A DNA stretch of 42,654 bases from an uncultured Ruminococcus sp. (GTDB lineage Bacteria; Bacillota; Clostridia; Oscillospirales; Ruminococcaceae), in NCBI GenBank assembly GCA_900752785.1, contig CAADWP010000065.1, positions 1 through 42,654 of the forward strand. Reading direction: 5' to 3'. This document shows, in pieces, positions 1 through 8,105 of the stretch (position 1 is its first letter; the number at the start of each line of letters is the position of its first letter). The notes under the pieces were generated by a model. The model was given only the letters and a program-made list of their open reading frames with translations, ran no database searches and was not told the origin of the DNA. Made by a program: the position numbers and the translations under genes.

Positions 1-869
1 CTCTTTCCGGCGTTGTTGAAGACTGCGTAAACTCTGTCGGCGTTGACCTAAATACAGCTTCTCACTCGCTTTTGTCCTATATTTCGGGAATTAACGCATC
101 CGTTGCGAAAAATATTGTCACCTACCGCGAGGAAAACGGCAAATTCACAGACCGCAAAGAGCTGCTTAAAGTTCCTAAGCTTGGCAAAAAAGCTTTTGAA
201 CAGTGCGCCGGATTCCTCAGAGTCCGCGACGGCAAAAATCCCCTTGACAACACAGCCGTTCATCCCGAAAGCTATGCGGCGGCAGCATCGCTGCTCGCTG
301 AATGCGGCTTTACTCTCGTAGACATATCAAACGGCGGCGCGGAAAGTATCTCCGAAAAGTCCGAAAAGTTAGGAATTGATAAAATAAGCGAATCTCTTGG
401 CATTGGTGTACCGACTCTGAACGATATTATCGGCGAGCTGAAAAAGCCCGGACGCGATCTCCGCGACGAGCTTCCGCCTCCGCTTCTCAGAAGCGGCGAT
501 ATTATGGAGGTCAAGGATCTTAAACCGGGCATGGAGCTTGTAGGTACTGTCCGCAACATAATTGATTTCGGAGTTTTCGTGGATATAGGCGTTCACGAGG
601 ACGGTCTTGTTCATATATCGCAGATATGCAACCGTTTCATAAAACATCCTCTCGAAGCTGTAAAGGTCGGCGAGATCGTGAAGGTACGCGTACTTGACGT
701 TGATGCAAAAAGAAACCGCATTTCGCTTACAATGCGGCTCAATGATGACGAGGAGAATAAACAGCGTCAGCCGCGTCTCCAAAAGCCCAAGGAACGGCGC
801 AACGCCAAGCCAAAGGGCTTTGACGCAAGCAAGCTCCGCAACAGCGGATTCCGTATCAAGCAGAAATAA
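1..869 (+). CDS. tex: Tex-type RNA-binding transcription accessory protein, C-terminal part
   Basis: The frame is open from base 3, so the gene begins before the window; about 289 C-terminal residues of a family that is usually 700-800 residues long are present. What is visible is the helix-hairpin-helix region (VGVDLNTAS, then SYISGINASVAKNIV and GKAFEQCAGFLRV-like motifs), followed by a C-terminal S1 RNA-binding domain starting near GMELVGTVRNIIDFGVFVDI and ending in a basic tail (KERRNAKPKG). Tex proteins are cytoplasmic nucleic-acid-binding factors with a YqgF-like domain (not in view) that act in transcription and RNA metabolism. An in-frame TTG at 72 is not a real start, because the conserved HhH sequence extends upstream of it. 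The stop TAA shares one base with the ATG of the next gene (TAATG), so the two are probably co-translated. Confidence 0.93.
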   Translation, partial: LSGVVEDCVNSVGVDLNTASHSLLSYISGINASVAKNIVTYREENGKFTDRKELLKVPKLGKKAFEQCAGFLRVRDGKNPLDNTAVHPESYAAAASLLAECGFTLVDISNGGAESISEKSEKLGIDKISESLGIGVPTLNDIIGELKKPGRDLRDELPPPLLRSGDIMEVKDLKPGMELVGTVRNIIDFGVFVDIGVHEDGLVHISQICNRFIKHPLEAVKVGEIVKVRVLDVDAKRNRISLTMRLNDDEENKQRQPRLQKPKERRNAKPKGFDASKLRNSGFRIKQK

Positions 870-1201
870 TGTACTATATTTATATAATACGCTGCGAGGA
901 CTCTACGCTTTATACAGGCATTACTACCGACCCTCATCGGCGGATAAACGAGCATTTCAACCGAACTGAAAAATGTGCAAAATATACTCGTTCACATAAA
1001 GCAGAGGCTCTCGAGGCTCTGTGGAGTACAAAAAGCCGCAGTTTTGCTTCCAAGCTGGAATATCGTATCAAACGGCTCACAAGGCAGCAGAAGCTTTATC
1101 TCATTTCTGATAATTCTCGGCTTGCAGATTACATCGGAATAAAAAACGCAGCTCTGTATTTACGTGAAAGCACTGAGAACTTCTTCGTCTGCGATACATA
1201 A
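869..1201 (+). CDS. GIY-YIG domain protein (YhbQ/YazA, UPF0213 type)
   Basis: A 110-residue protein opening with the GIY-YIG core: YYIYIIRCEDSTLYTGIT, then HRRINEHFN, TRSHKAEALEAL and the ALEYRIKRLTRQQK-like helix (here KLEYRIKRLTRQQK). Single-domain proteins of this kind are thought to be structure-specific DNA nucleases or repair accessories, but their substrates are poorly defined. The ATG overlaps the Tex stop by one base, which fixes the start and suggests translational coupling. About 25 residues after the usual C-terminal end of the domain (ADYIGIKNAALYLRES...) have no recognised motif. A hairpin follows the gene. Confidence 0.88.
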   Translation: MYYIYIIRCEDSTLYTGITTDPHRRINEHFNRTEKCAKYTRSHKAEALEALWSTKSRSFASKLEYRIKRLTRQQKLYLISDNSRLADYIGIKNAALYLRESTENFFVCDT

Positions 1202-1215
1202 ATATAAAAATTAAC

Positions 1216-1255
1216 GGCAGCACCGTACATAACCTGTACAGTGTTGCCTATTCTT
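1216..1255 (+). terminator. Probable intrinsic terminator after the GIY-YIG gene
   Basis: GGCAGCAC (1216-1223) pairs with GTGTTGCC (1241-1248) with one G-U pair, and an inner GTACA/TGTAC pairing extends the stem. The following TATTCTTT is only moderately T-rich, so termination may be partial. It separates the tex transcript from the MATE gene. Confidence 0.6.
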
Positions 1256-1272
1256 TCAAGGAGGGAATTTTT

Positions 1273-2673
1273 TTGTTCGGAAGATTCAAAAGAAAATTTA
1301 TCGGGGATAAGCTGTTCTATAAGAACGTACTGTTTATGGTCGTCCCAATGATATTACAGAATCTTGTTACCAATTTCGTAAGTCTTATCGACAACATAAT
1401 GGTAGGTCAGATAGGTACGGAACAGATGAACGGCGTATCTATCGTCAATCAATTTATTTTTGTATTTAATATTACAATATTTGGAGCAGTCGCAGGTCCT
1501 GGCATCTTCGGCGCTCAGTTCTTCGGAAAGGGAGACCATGAGGGACAGAAGCACACGTTTCGATTCAGAATAATGATCGTCACGCTTATTATCGCTGTAG
1601 GAGCCGCAATTTTTTACTTATTTGCCGATCCTCTTATTTCCCTTTTTATCAGCAGCGACGATGCACGCGAACAGGTTGAAGCCACGCTTAAATACGGCAA
1701 GGAATATATGCTCGTCATGATAATCAGTCTGTTTCCCTTTGGCATCGGTCAGGCATATGCAAGCGTCGTCCGCGAATGCGGTGAAACACGCATCCCAATG
1801 ATCGGTTCGCTTGCCGCTGTCGGAGCAAATATTTTTCTTGACTACGCTCTGATCTTCGGCAAATTCGGATTCCCCGAAATGGGCGTAAAGGGTGCGGCAG
1901 CAGCTACTGTTGCGGCAAAGTTTATAGAAGCTTTTGTTATAATCCTCTGGACACATACTCAGCCACAAAAGAATAAATACATAATCGGCGCTTACCGCAG
2001 TTTTAAAATTCCGCTTAAGCTTACGAAAAGCATGATAAAAAAAGGCACTCCTCTGCTTTTCAACGAGTTTCTCTGGGCGGCAGGTATGGCTGTAATAGCT
2101 CAATGCTACTCTGTCCGCGGACTTGACGTAGTAGCTGCACGAAATATTTCAAGCACTATGACTAATCTTTTCGGAGCGGTATACATTCAAATGGGAGCAT
2201 GTATCGGAATTATCGTAGGAACAAAGCTCGGCGCAAATAAGCTTGAAGACGCGCGGAATACCGACAATAAGCTCCTGTTTTTCAGCGTTGCCGCAACAGT
2301 AGTCGTAGCGGCGGCTGTTCTGCCTTTTGCCGGTATCTTTCCGCAAATTTACAATACCGAGGAAAATATCCGCAGTCTTGCCTCGTATATGATCGTTATA
2401 CAAGCGCTTGTAATGCCGCTTTGGGCATACACGAACGCCTGCTATTTTACTATCAGAAGCGGTGGAAAGACCGGTCTGACATTTATTTTTGACTTTGGCT
2501 ATACTTTCCTGCTTATGATTCCTCTCGCTTTTTGCCTTGCACATTTTACCGATATGAACATACGGCTTCTGTTTGCCGTTGTAACATTCTCAGAGATTAT
2601 AAAAGTCGTAATCGGTTATTTTATGGTAAAAAGCGATCTCTGGATAAACAATATTGTCGACGATAACAAATAA
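1273..2673 (+). CDS. MATE family multidrug/metabolite efflux transporter
   Basis: A 466-residue polytopic membrane protein with about 12 predicted helices in two related halves, the normal size for the family. Family hallmarks include VVPMILQNLVTNFVSLIDNIMVGQIG in the first helix region and GVKGAAAATVAAKFIEA in the first half, and the second half has ARNISSTMTNLFGAVYIQMG. MATE proteins export cationic compounds in exchange for Na+ or H+; the substrate cannot be predicted here. The start is TTG at 1273, chosen because AAGGAGGG lies about nine bases upstream and no ATG fits better. The next gene begins 18 bases after the stop, so the two probably share a transcript. Confidence 0.9.
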   Translation: MFGRFKRKFIGDKLFYKNVLFMVVPMILQNLVTNFVSLIDNIMVGQIGTEQMNGVSIVNQFIFVFNITIFGAVAGPGIFGAQFFGKGDHEGQKHTFRFRIMIVTLIIAVGAAIFYLFADPLISLFISSDDAREQVEATLKYGKEYMLVMIISLFPFGIGQAYASVVRECGETRIPMIGSLAAVGANIFLDYALIFGKFGFPEMGVKGAAAATVAAKFIEAFVIILWTHTQPQKNKYIIGAYRSFKIPLKLTKSMIKKGTPLLFNEFLWAAGMAVIAQCYSVRGLDVVAARNISSTMTNLFGAVYIQMGACIGIIVGTKLGANKLEDARNTDNKLLFFSVAATVVVAAAVLPFAGIFPQIYNTEENIRSLASYMIVIQALVMPLWAYTNACYFTIRSGGKTGLTFIFDFGYTFLLMIPLAFCLAHFTDMNIRLLFAVVTFSEIIKVVIGYFMVKSDLWINNIVDDNK

Positions 2674-2691
2674 TTAAGGAGACGACCCGAT

Positions 2692-3114
2692 ATGAATACA
2701 AAAAGATTATTCACTATTATCTTTGTTATTTCTTTAGGCGTTGTAGTCTGGGCAATATACAGGAATCACAGCGCTAAATCGGAAAACAACATTAACAACG
2801 ATTATGAGATAATCGAGGAACTGCATATAGAAATGGAAAAAATATCGAACGCATCGTCGGTTAATTCGATCGGCGACAACGGCGCATGGCATATATATGA
2901 ACTTGGTCTCATGTATCAAAAGAACGGCGACTTTTTTAAACAGCTCCGCAGCGATCTTGGAAACGATTTTAAATGCAAGCTTTCTAACGGCGATTCACTT
3001 TTTATAGGCATACTCCCCTATAGACACAGCTATCGTATATATGCCGGAAAACCCGACGATAAACATATGCTTTATCCGGAATGGAATTATTCGGAACTAA
3101 AAAAACCCGAATAA
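2692..3114 (+). CDS. Small membrane-anchored protein of unknown function
   Basis: A 140-residue protein not recognised as a member of a family. It starts with a short basic stretch and a single hydrophobic segment (about residues 6-23, LFTIIFVISLGVVVWAIY), consistent with an uncleaved signal anchor, followed by a soluble domain of about 115 residues outside the membrane. AAGGAG lies upstream of the ATG. It follows the MATE gene closely and is convergent with the amidase gene; no clear terminator is visible in the 39 bases between them. Confidence 0.7.
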   Translation: MNTKRLFTIIFVISLGVVVWAIYRNHSAKSENNINNDYEIIEELHIEMEKISNASSVNSIGDNGAWHIYELGLMYQKNGDFFKQLRSDLGNDFKCKLSNGDSLFIGILPYRHSYRIYAGKPDDKHMLYPEWNYSELKKPE

Positions 3115-3153
3115 GGATCTGTTGAGTATATTAGCGGATATGGAATTTCAGAA

Positions 3154-3885
3154 TCATTTACCGTTTACAAATTCGTTTATACCCGAAAAAATCGTAAACG
3201 CGACCTTGCTTTGATACTCGTCAGTATTAAGAAGCGCAGCTTCATCGGGATTTGATAGAAATCCGCATTCTACCATAACCGTCGGATTTTTGCTGTAATA
3301 ACAAAGAAACAATTCCTTTCCGCATAGCTTTATCTCACGGTTGTTATCGGGTTGGATAAGCTTACGGAAGCTTCCTTGTATCGCCCTCGCAAGGCTCTCG
3401 CTTTTGCCGTTGCTGTCGGAATAGAACATCTGAGCGCCGCTGTATTTAGGTTCTGTAAACTGATTCTGGTGTATGGAAATACAGATCGCGTCGGAACGGC
3501 TGTTAAACAGTTTAAGACGATTGTCCATGTCCGAGCTTTTCTGATTGGCTATCCCTTCTACACCTTTGTCATGAATAGAGATATCCGTATCTCTTGTTAC
3601 ATGAACTTCATATCCGCTGATCTCCAGCAGATCTCTCAGTTTAAGAAGAATATTTAAATTAATTCCTTTCTCGGGAACACCCTCCGCAGAAGTGCAGCCG
3701 CCGTCTATTCCGCCATGACCGGCGTCAAGAATGATTACAGGCTTTTCATTTTCATAAGACGTTACAGAAACAGGGAGCGAATTTTCCTTAGCCTTTCGGC
3801 TTATCACTGAGCCAGCACCCATAGCAGCCACTGCGCACACAGCAATCACCGCTCCGCCAATAATTTTTCGTTTTGTTTTATTCAT
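3154..3885 (-). CDS. N-acetylmuramoyl-L-alanine amidase (Amidase_3), CwlD-like
   Basis: A 243-residue protein: N-terminal hydrophobic anchor or signal (residues about 8-27), then an Amidase_3 zinc hydrolase domain. Zinc and catalytic residues are visible in order: the His of ILDAGHGG, the Glu of EKGINLNI, the His of CISIHQNQ and the Glu of MVECGFLSNP. The family cleaves the bond between MurNAc and L-Ala in peptidoglycan. Size, the membrane anchor and the ELFLCYYSKNPTVMVECGF stretch resemble CwlD, which helps make muramic lactam in the spore cortex; with spoVAC in the same window this reading is attractive, but a general cell-wall amidase is possible. The ATG is preceded by GAGGTG. Confidence 0.85.
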   Translation of the reverse strand: MNKTKRKIIGGAVIAVCAVAAMGAGSVISRKAKENSLPVSVTSYENEKPVIILDAGHGGIDGGCTSAEGVPEKGINLNILLKLRDLLEISGYEVHVTRDTDISIHDKGVEGIANQKSSDMDNRLKLFNSRSDAICISIHQNQFTEPKYSGAQMFYSDSNGKSESLARAIQGSFRKLIQPDNNREIKLCGKELFLCYYSKNPTVMVECGFLSNPDEAALLNTDEYQSKVAFTIFSGINEFVNGK

Positions 3886-3960
3886 ATAAATTCACCTCAG
3901 AAAATATTATGTTTCGTCAATATAATATGCTCTGAGAGACAAGACTATGACATTATCAGT

Positions 3961-3999
3961 AAAAAAGATGCGTTTCTGTTCCGGAAGACGCATCTTTTT
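3961..3999 (-). terminator. Intrinsic terminator of the dockerin esterase gene
   Basis: GATGCGT (3967-3973) pairs with ACGCATC (3988-3994), flanked by A-run and T-run on the two sides. Read on the minus strand it ends in TTTTTT just downstream of the esterase stop; it could work in both directions. Confidence 0.8.
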
Positions 4000-4004
4000 A
4001 TTAT

Positions 4005-5864
4005 TTAAGATATTACGGCGATACCATAAAGAACAAAGGCCTTTGAAGGATCGTTCATTGAAATAGACACGTCAAGAGTGCCCGACGTACTCTGATAATA
4101 ACCTACATTGCCGTCCAGACCGCCCCATGTCCACTGAAGATTGCTGTCCACAATATTCGTCTTTCCGTTTACAGTCACCTTAACTGCTCCCATAGACGTA
4201 TTGGAGTTAGACTGGAACAAAAGCATAATGCCCTTACCCTCGACGGTGAACTTCAGCGGCTCATTTCCATTCTTACTGAACGTAAATCCGTTTGCCGAGT
4301 ACTGATTATTGTTCGTCCCCGAGTTCCACGAGCCTTTTGAAAGATTCTGCATTTCGGCAACGGTCATAAGCTTAGCGGTTGAATATTCTGCACCGAATAC
4401 GGTCTTATCCGTAACGGTATACTCCTCCGAGTTGTTCTCGCTCCTCAGTGCCTGACGATAATAATATCCGATACAGTCGGCAATTAACTTGTGACCGCCG
4501 TCGCCGGGATGAATATTATCGCCGCTGCCATAGTCTTTCCATGACATTGTGCCTGCTTTCATGGCATTCTGTATAGCATCTTTGCCGCTGATAAGAGGCA
4601 GATCGTAATTTTCAGCGATCTTAGCCATCCACGGCTGACATGAACCGCCTGATTCCGTACAAAGAGTTATCGGAATTACAGCCGGAGCATTCTCCTGAGA
4701 AAGACACTTCTTTACAAGAGCCTCGTAGGATTTCTGGAAACGTTCGCCGTCCTGATCGTTTACGGCAAATTCAATAAATATAATATCCGCATTCTTTGCA
4801 AATACGTCATTATCCACACGCAGATTTCCAACTACGGACGAGGTTCCCGCCATACCTGCGTTGATATAATTCACATTGCCGCCAAAGGTATCGCTGAAAT
4901 AGTTGCAGGAAAGATTTGCATAGCAATTTGCATGAGTGCTTGACGAACCGCCTGCGGTGATCGAACCGCCGATATAAGCAATATTCACCTTTTCACCGCT
5001 CTGCGCCTTACCGATCTTCTCACGGATACGCTGAGTATTGCCTACGCGATAGAGAGAATCTTTATACATCTGAATACGCTGCGGAGAATCGGTCTCCTGA
5101 TAATTGTCCCAGTCACCCGAAATATTCGGCCACTGAGGCGGAGCTGCAAGATATTTCCTTAGAAGCACCTCGTCGTAAATATTTATCTCGCCGTCCTTGT
5201 TCATATCCGCGCCAATTTCGACTTCATCGGACTTTCCCATAATAAAATCATGAAGCGCGGTAAGATCGGCATCGTTTACCTTCAGATCTCCGTTTGCATC
5301 CCCCTGCTTTATTACGGACGGCGCTCCGATCACCTTAACAAGATCAACGTAAAAATCGGTAAGGGACTCGGTCGTTTCAACATAGATCTGAATATTTGAA
5401 GCTCCCTCCGGAACAACATAAGCGTCGTTGGAAAGTATCGTCCACTCACTGTCCGGCGCAGTTTCAAGAGCAATAGCGTCATATGCAGTCTCGCCTGCAC
5501 TGTCGGTATACTGGAGAGAAAATTTCATCTCAACAGCTTCGCCGCTTTCCTGATAAACGGCAGCAGAAAGCTTGTACTTCTCCCCTGCTCTCATAAACGA
5601 AGAAGCTTCGCGCGAAGCACCGTTCCACACAGCAGTACGTCCGCTGACAAAAAGACTGCAGTCAACGGAATACGCTTTATCCGAAGTCCATGCAACAGAC
5701 GCTTCTCCCCTGCCGGTAAAAGAATCATTTGTGGTCTCAAATTCTGCTGTAAGAAGATTTGCAGCAGAAACATCGGGCAACTGTTCCATTACTGTCGGAA
5801 AGGCTGTCATAATAAAGGCGGCAGACGATATTGCCGAAATACATTTTTTTAACTTTTTATTCAT
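4005..5864 (-). CDS. Secreted cellulosomal SGNH-family esterase with CBM22-like and dockerin modules
   Basis: A 619-residue extracellular protein. Residues 1-34 form a signal peptide (basic start, hydrophobic core, cleavage near VSA-A). Residues about 40-180 resemble CBM22, a xylan-binding module (FTGRGEASVAWTS, VSGRTAVWNGA, IYVETTESLTDFYVDL). Residues 187-241 form a type I dockerin with two calcium loops (DANGDLKVNDAD and DMNKDGEINIYD). Residues about 293-470 are an SGNH hydrolase with the nucleophile in IGGSITAG (Ser301), block III FAVND (Asn369) and block V DNIHPGDGGH (Asp449, His452). Residues 475-619 form an uncharacterised beta-rich tail. Expected role: removing ester groups, probably acetyl, from plant xylan while docked on a cohesin scaffold. 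The exact CE family is not assigned. It has its own promoter and terminator and is probably monocistronic. Confidence 0.9.
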   Translation of the reverse strand: MNKKLKKCISAISSAAFIMTAFPTVMEQLPDVSAANLLTAEFETTNDSFTGRGEASVAWTSDKAYSVDCSLFVSGRTAVWNGASREASSFMRAGEKYKLSAAVYQESGEAVEMKFSLQYTDSAGETAYDAIALETAPDSEWTILSNDAYVVPEGASNIQIYVETTESLTDFYVDLVKVIGAPSVIKQGDANGDLKVNDADLTALHDFIMGKSDEVEIGADMNKDGEINIYDEVLLRKYLAAPPQWPNISGDWDNYQETDSPQRIQMYKDSLYRVGNTQRIREKIGKAQSGEKVNIAYIGGSITAGGSSSTHANCYANLSCNYFSDTFGGNVNYINAGMAGTSSVVGNLRVDNDVFAKNADIIFIEFAVNDQDGERFQKSYEALVKKCLSQENAPAVIPITLCTESGGSCQPWMAKIAENYDLPLISGKDAIQNAMKAGTMSWKDYGSGDNIHPGDGGHKLIADCIGYYYRQALRSENNSEEYTVTDKTVFGAEYSTAKLMTVAEMQNLSKGSWNSGTNNNQYSANGFTFSKNGNEPLKFTVEGKGIMLLFQSNSNTSMGAVKVTVNGKTNIVDSNLQWTWGGLDGNVGYYQSTSGTLDVSISMNDPSKAFVLYGIAVIS

Positions 5865-5916
5865 TATTTTCTCCTTATCCTTTAAAAATCACTGTTTATA
5901 ATATTCTTTTATTAAA

Positions 5917-5945
5917 ATTGTAACATTTTTGCTATCTCCTGTCAA
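5917..5945 (-). promoter_or_regulatory. Sigma-A promoter of the dockerin esterase
   Basis: On the minus strand TTGACA (5945-5940) and TACAAT (5922-5917) are separated by exactly 17 bases, close to consensus, leaving a leader of about 45 bases before the ATG with an AAGGAG site. Confidence 0.8.
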
Positions 5946-5983
5946 CTGTTATTGTTACTTTTTGGTGGATATATTGCAGATTT

Positions 5984-6553
5984 TTATGAATTGCAGCCCG
6001 TATATGAAGCGACAAGAAGCATGAGCGACACAACAAACAACGGCAGGGCTTTTACTCCGACTATTAAGAATGCAATAAATAAAACAGCGGAAATTACAAT
6101 TCTTATGGCAAGAAGAACGAGCTCCGCAGTCTGCTGGAACACGCTTCCTTCGGTAAAAAGTGCAATTGCAGCTCCGCCGTCAAGCTGACGGTAAGGCAGC
6201 AGATTATAAATTGCAGCGGCAAGGTTAAGGTTAGCGGCAGTTCCTCCATTATAAAAAAAAGATAAGAAAGCAAAAACCGCAAGATTTACTGCGGGACCTG
6301 ACATAAGTGTTAAAATTGACTTCCAACGTGCCTCGGCAGGACGTTTTTCAGTCTCCATTCGTATACCGGCAGCAGTCAACGTTACAGAACTGAGTCTCCC
6401 TCCAACAATTGTCAGCGCAATAAGATGTCCCAGCTCGTGCGAAAAACAGACAGTATAAAAACAAAGTACTTCTCCGCTGCTGTAAAGCAAAAAAATAAGT
6501 GAATTTAAAGCAAGAAAAGAAAATCCTACCTTGATCTTTACGCTTTTTTTCAT
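5984..6553 (-). CDS. M50 (site-2) intramembrane metalloprotease, SpoIVFB-like
   Basis: A 189-residue polytopic membrane protein. The zinc motif HEXXH is present as FSHELGHLIAL, and the second signature NLLPYRQLDGG supplies the third ligand Asp; both sit in hydrophobic helices, as in M50 peptidases. It lacks the CBS domain of Bacillus SpoIVFB (about 288 residues), so it is a minimal core enzyme. An upstream in-frame ATG (6565) exists, but the ATG at 6553 forms an ATGA overlap with the stop of the upstream gene and is the likely start through translational coupling. Family members cut membrane-spanning substrates such as pro-sigma-K or anti-sigma factors; the substrate here is unknown. The partner gene immediately upstream may regulate it. 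Confidence 0.85.
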   Translation of the reverse strand: MKKSVKIKVGFSFLALNSLIFLLYSSGEVLCFYTVCFSHELGHLIALTIVGGRLSSVTLTAAGIRMETEKRPAEARWKSILTLMSGPAVNLAVFAFLSFFYNGGTAANLNLAAAIYNLLPYRQLDGGAAIALFTEGSVFQQTAELVLLAIRIVISAVLFIAFLIVGVKALPLFVVSLMLLVASYTGCNS

Positions 6554-6825
6554 AAAAGATCGCACACAGCATCAATAGGATTGGGTATTAACTCATTTTC
6601 GTCCTCTGACAGAATGATTATACGATCAAGAAGCGCCTTAACTTCTTCGGGAAATCGCAGATTCGACAGAAACATAGCTGCCGCAAGCAATATACACACC
6701 ACCGCCTGCATCGCGGCAGAATCATCGGAACGGCTTCTGCTTTTGCGGTCATACTTATCAAGAAGCGCTTCAGCGCTGTCAGGATCATTATTTTCAATTT
6801 CGGTTGTAATCATATTATCGTCCAT
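6550..6825 (-). CDS. Small one-helix protein coupled to the M50 protease
   Basis: A 91-residue protein: an acidic, charged N-terminal half (about 40 residues, including a KYDRKSRSRSDD cluster), one hydrophobic helix (AAMQAVVCILLAAAMFLSNL) and a C-terminal tail of about 30 residues. A longer frame begins at 6957, but AAAGGAG lies eight bases before the ATG at 6825, which therefore decides the start. Its stop overlaps the protease start (ATGA). It occupies the place of spoIVFA in sporulation operons but has no M23 domain. It could be an inhibitor, adaptor or substrate of the protease. No family is recognised. Confidence 0.75.
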   Translation of the reverse strand: MDDNMITTEIENNDPDSAEALLDKYDRKSRSRSDDSAAMQAVVCILLAAAMFLSNLRFPEEVKALLDRIIILSEDENELIPNPIDAVCDLL

Positions 6826-6885
6826 AAAAATTCTCCTTTCGGAATACTGTCTTATCCATAATATGACAAGATCTTTCGATATATG

Positions 6886-6914
6886 TAAAAAGCCCCTCCC
6901 GATATGGGAGAGGC
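6886..6914 (-). terminator. Intrinsic terminator after the four-helix membrane protein
   Basis: AGCCTCTCCC and GGGAGGGGCT (minus strand, 6914-6891) form a 10-bp stem with one G-U pair and a four-base loop, followed by TTTTT. It ends the upstream minus-strand gene, so the M50 pair needs its own promoter between here and 6825; no convincing one was found. Confidence 0.85.
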
Positions 6915-6934
6915 TCAGTCTGCCGTATTCTGAA

Positions 6935-7432
6935 CTATTGAGAATTATCAGATTCAATCCTGTCTTGCCGTCCGCGGCAATTAAGAACAGAGATTACAAA
7001 TGCAGCGGCACAAAGAACTGTCATGAGGTAAAACAGCTTAGGCGTTCCAATCTCGCGCTGCGTATATAGCTCGATCGACGCCTCGATAATCCCACCGATA
7101 AACAGCGGCAAAAGCTCGACAAGAAACATAAAAAACGACGAAACTGCCGCCGTCACAAAAAAAGCTTTATTTGGCTGCGCCTTTTTCAATATAAATATCA
7201 GCAGCGCTGCTGCCCAAAATATTGCTCCCACCGCAGTAAGACCCAAAACCACTCCCTTGACGATACTAAGATAAGACAGATCGGCTCTTTCACTGAAGCT
7301 TCTTGCCAAATCAGTGATCTTGATTAAACTGAATTTTTGCTCCACACCCTCGTACAGCTTAAAAAACGGTACAATAATAGCCAAAGCGCAAATTGTCAGA
7401 ACCGCAGCTGCACTGATTTTCATTTTTTTCAT
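6935..7432 (-). CDS. Four-helix integral membrane protein of unknown function
   Basis: About 165 residues with four hydrophobic segments: one near the N-terminus (ISAAAVLTICALAIIVPFF), two close together in the middle and one near the C-terminus (LFYLMTVLCAAAFVISVL), with an extracytoplasmic or cytoplasmic stretch after the first. The frame starts at an ATG at 7447, but AAAGGGG lies six bases before the ATG at 7432, which is preferred. No family is recognised. It is followed by a strong terminator and lies between the phosphopantetheinyl transferase and the M50 pair, with no obvious functional link to either. Confidence 0.7.
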   Translation of the reverse strand: MKKMKISAAAVLTICALAIIVPFFKLYEGVEQKFSLIKITDLARSFSERADLSYLSIVKGVVLGLTAVGAIFWAAALLIFILKKAQPNKAFFVTAAVSSFFMFLVELLPLFIGGIIEASIELYTQREIGTPKLFYLMTVLCAAAFVISVLNCRGRQDRIESDNSQ

Positions 7433-7483
7433 ATTTTCCCCTTTCATGGTTTATTCCCTGAATTATCTGAACAGTTTTTCCGT

Positions 7484-8014
7484 TCAAAAATCAACACGTT
7501 CACAAATTGATACGACAAAGCTTCCTTTAATTATGTATTGCCTGAAAATGCATCCTCTGATGCCGCAAACTATCGTTTTCCCGTCGAAAGAAAATTCCGC
7601 CTCGTTCAAGGGAAAAGACAGCCCTTTTCCGATCATTTTTATATACGCTTCTTTCAGCGTCCATAGACGGAAAAACATCAAATCGCGCTCATCCTGCGGA
7701 GAAGACATTACAAGTTTCCTTTCGGCTTCCGTAAAAGCTCGTTTCATGACGTTCGGACGAATTTCCCTTACTCTCTCACAGTCAATTCCGCATTCTCTGC
7801 CACTGACGATACAGGCAGCTATTCCCTCCGCATGAGATATGTTGAAATACACATCGGGATAATCTTTAAGGAACGGCTTGCCGTATTTTCCTCTAATAAC
7901 AGAAGCAGACTCACCATAATCCACTCCGAAAGGTTTAAGACATTCCCTCAGCAAATTATGAGCATGGATATGCTGAGCTTTTCTATCCATTTCATATAAT
8001 GAAATTGCAAGCAT
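7484..8014 (-). CDS. 4'-phosphopantetheinyl transferase, Sfp type
   Basis: A 176-residue protein with the Sfp-family signatures: KYGKPFLKDYPDVYFNISHAEG, the magnesium-binding GIDCERVR and WTLKEAYIKMIGKGLSFPL. It transfers 4'-phosphopantetheine from coenzyme A to a serine of carrier proteins. No carrier protein, NRPS or PKS gene is nearby, so the target may be the fatty-acid ACP or a distant cluster. The open frame extends to a TTG at 8044, but GGCGGTGA lies five bases before the ATG at 8014, and family alignment from LAISLYE supports the shorter form. It lies downstream of the nifJ terminator on the same strand. Confidence 0.9.
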   Translation of the reverse strand: MLAISLYEMDRKAQHIHAHNLLRECLKPFGVDYGESASVIRGKYGKPFLKDYPDVYFNISHAEGIAACIVSGRECGIDCERVREIRPNVMKRAFTEAERKLVMSSPQDERDLMFFRLWTLKEAYIKMIGKGLSFPLNEAEFSFDGKTIVCGIRGCIFRQYIIKGSFVVSICERVDF

Positions 8015-8055
8015 ATTATCACCGCCACAATATCCATTTTTCAATTCTATGCCGT

Positions 8056-8086
8056 ATAAAAAGCTGCCGCATTTTCGTGCGGCAGC
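8056..8086 (-). terminator. Intrinsic terminator of nifJ
   Basis: GCTGCCGCA (8063-8071) pairs perfectly with TGCGGCAGC (8078-8086), loop TTTTCG on the plus strand. The minus-strand reading ends in TTTTT, 20 bases after the nifJ stop. Confidence 0.9.
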
Positions 8087-8105
8087 CTGTTTATTTATTC
8101 AGAAA

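Noticed and set aside
3886..3960. Possible sporulation sigma promoter (CATAATA) before the CwlD-like gene
   Set aside because: The -10-like CATAATA is present, but the only -35-like boxes (GCATA/GCATATT) are 12-14 bases away, too close for the sigma-G spacing and short of the sigma-E spacing.
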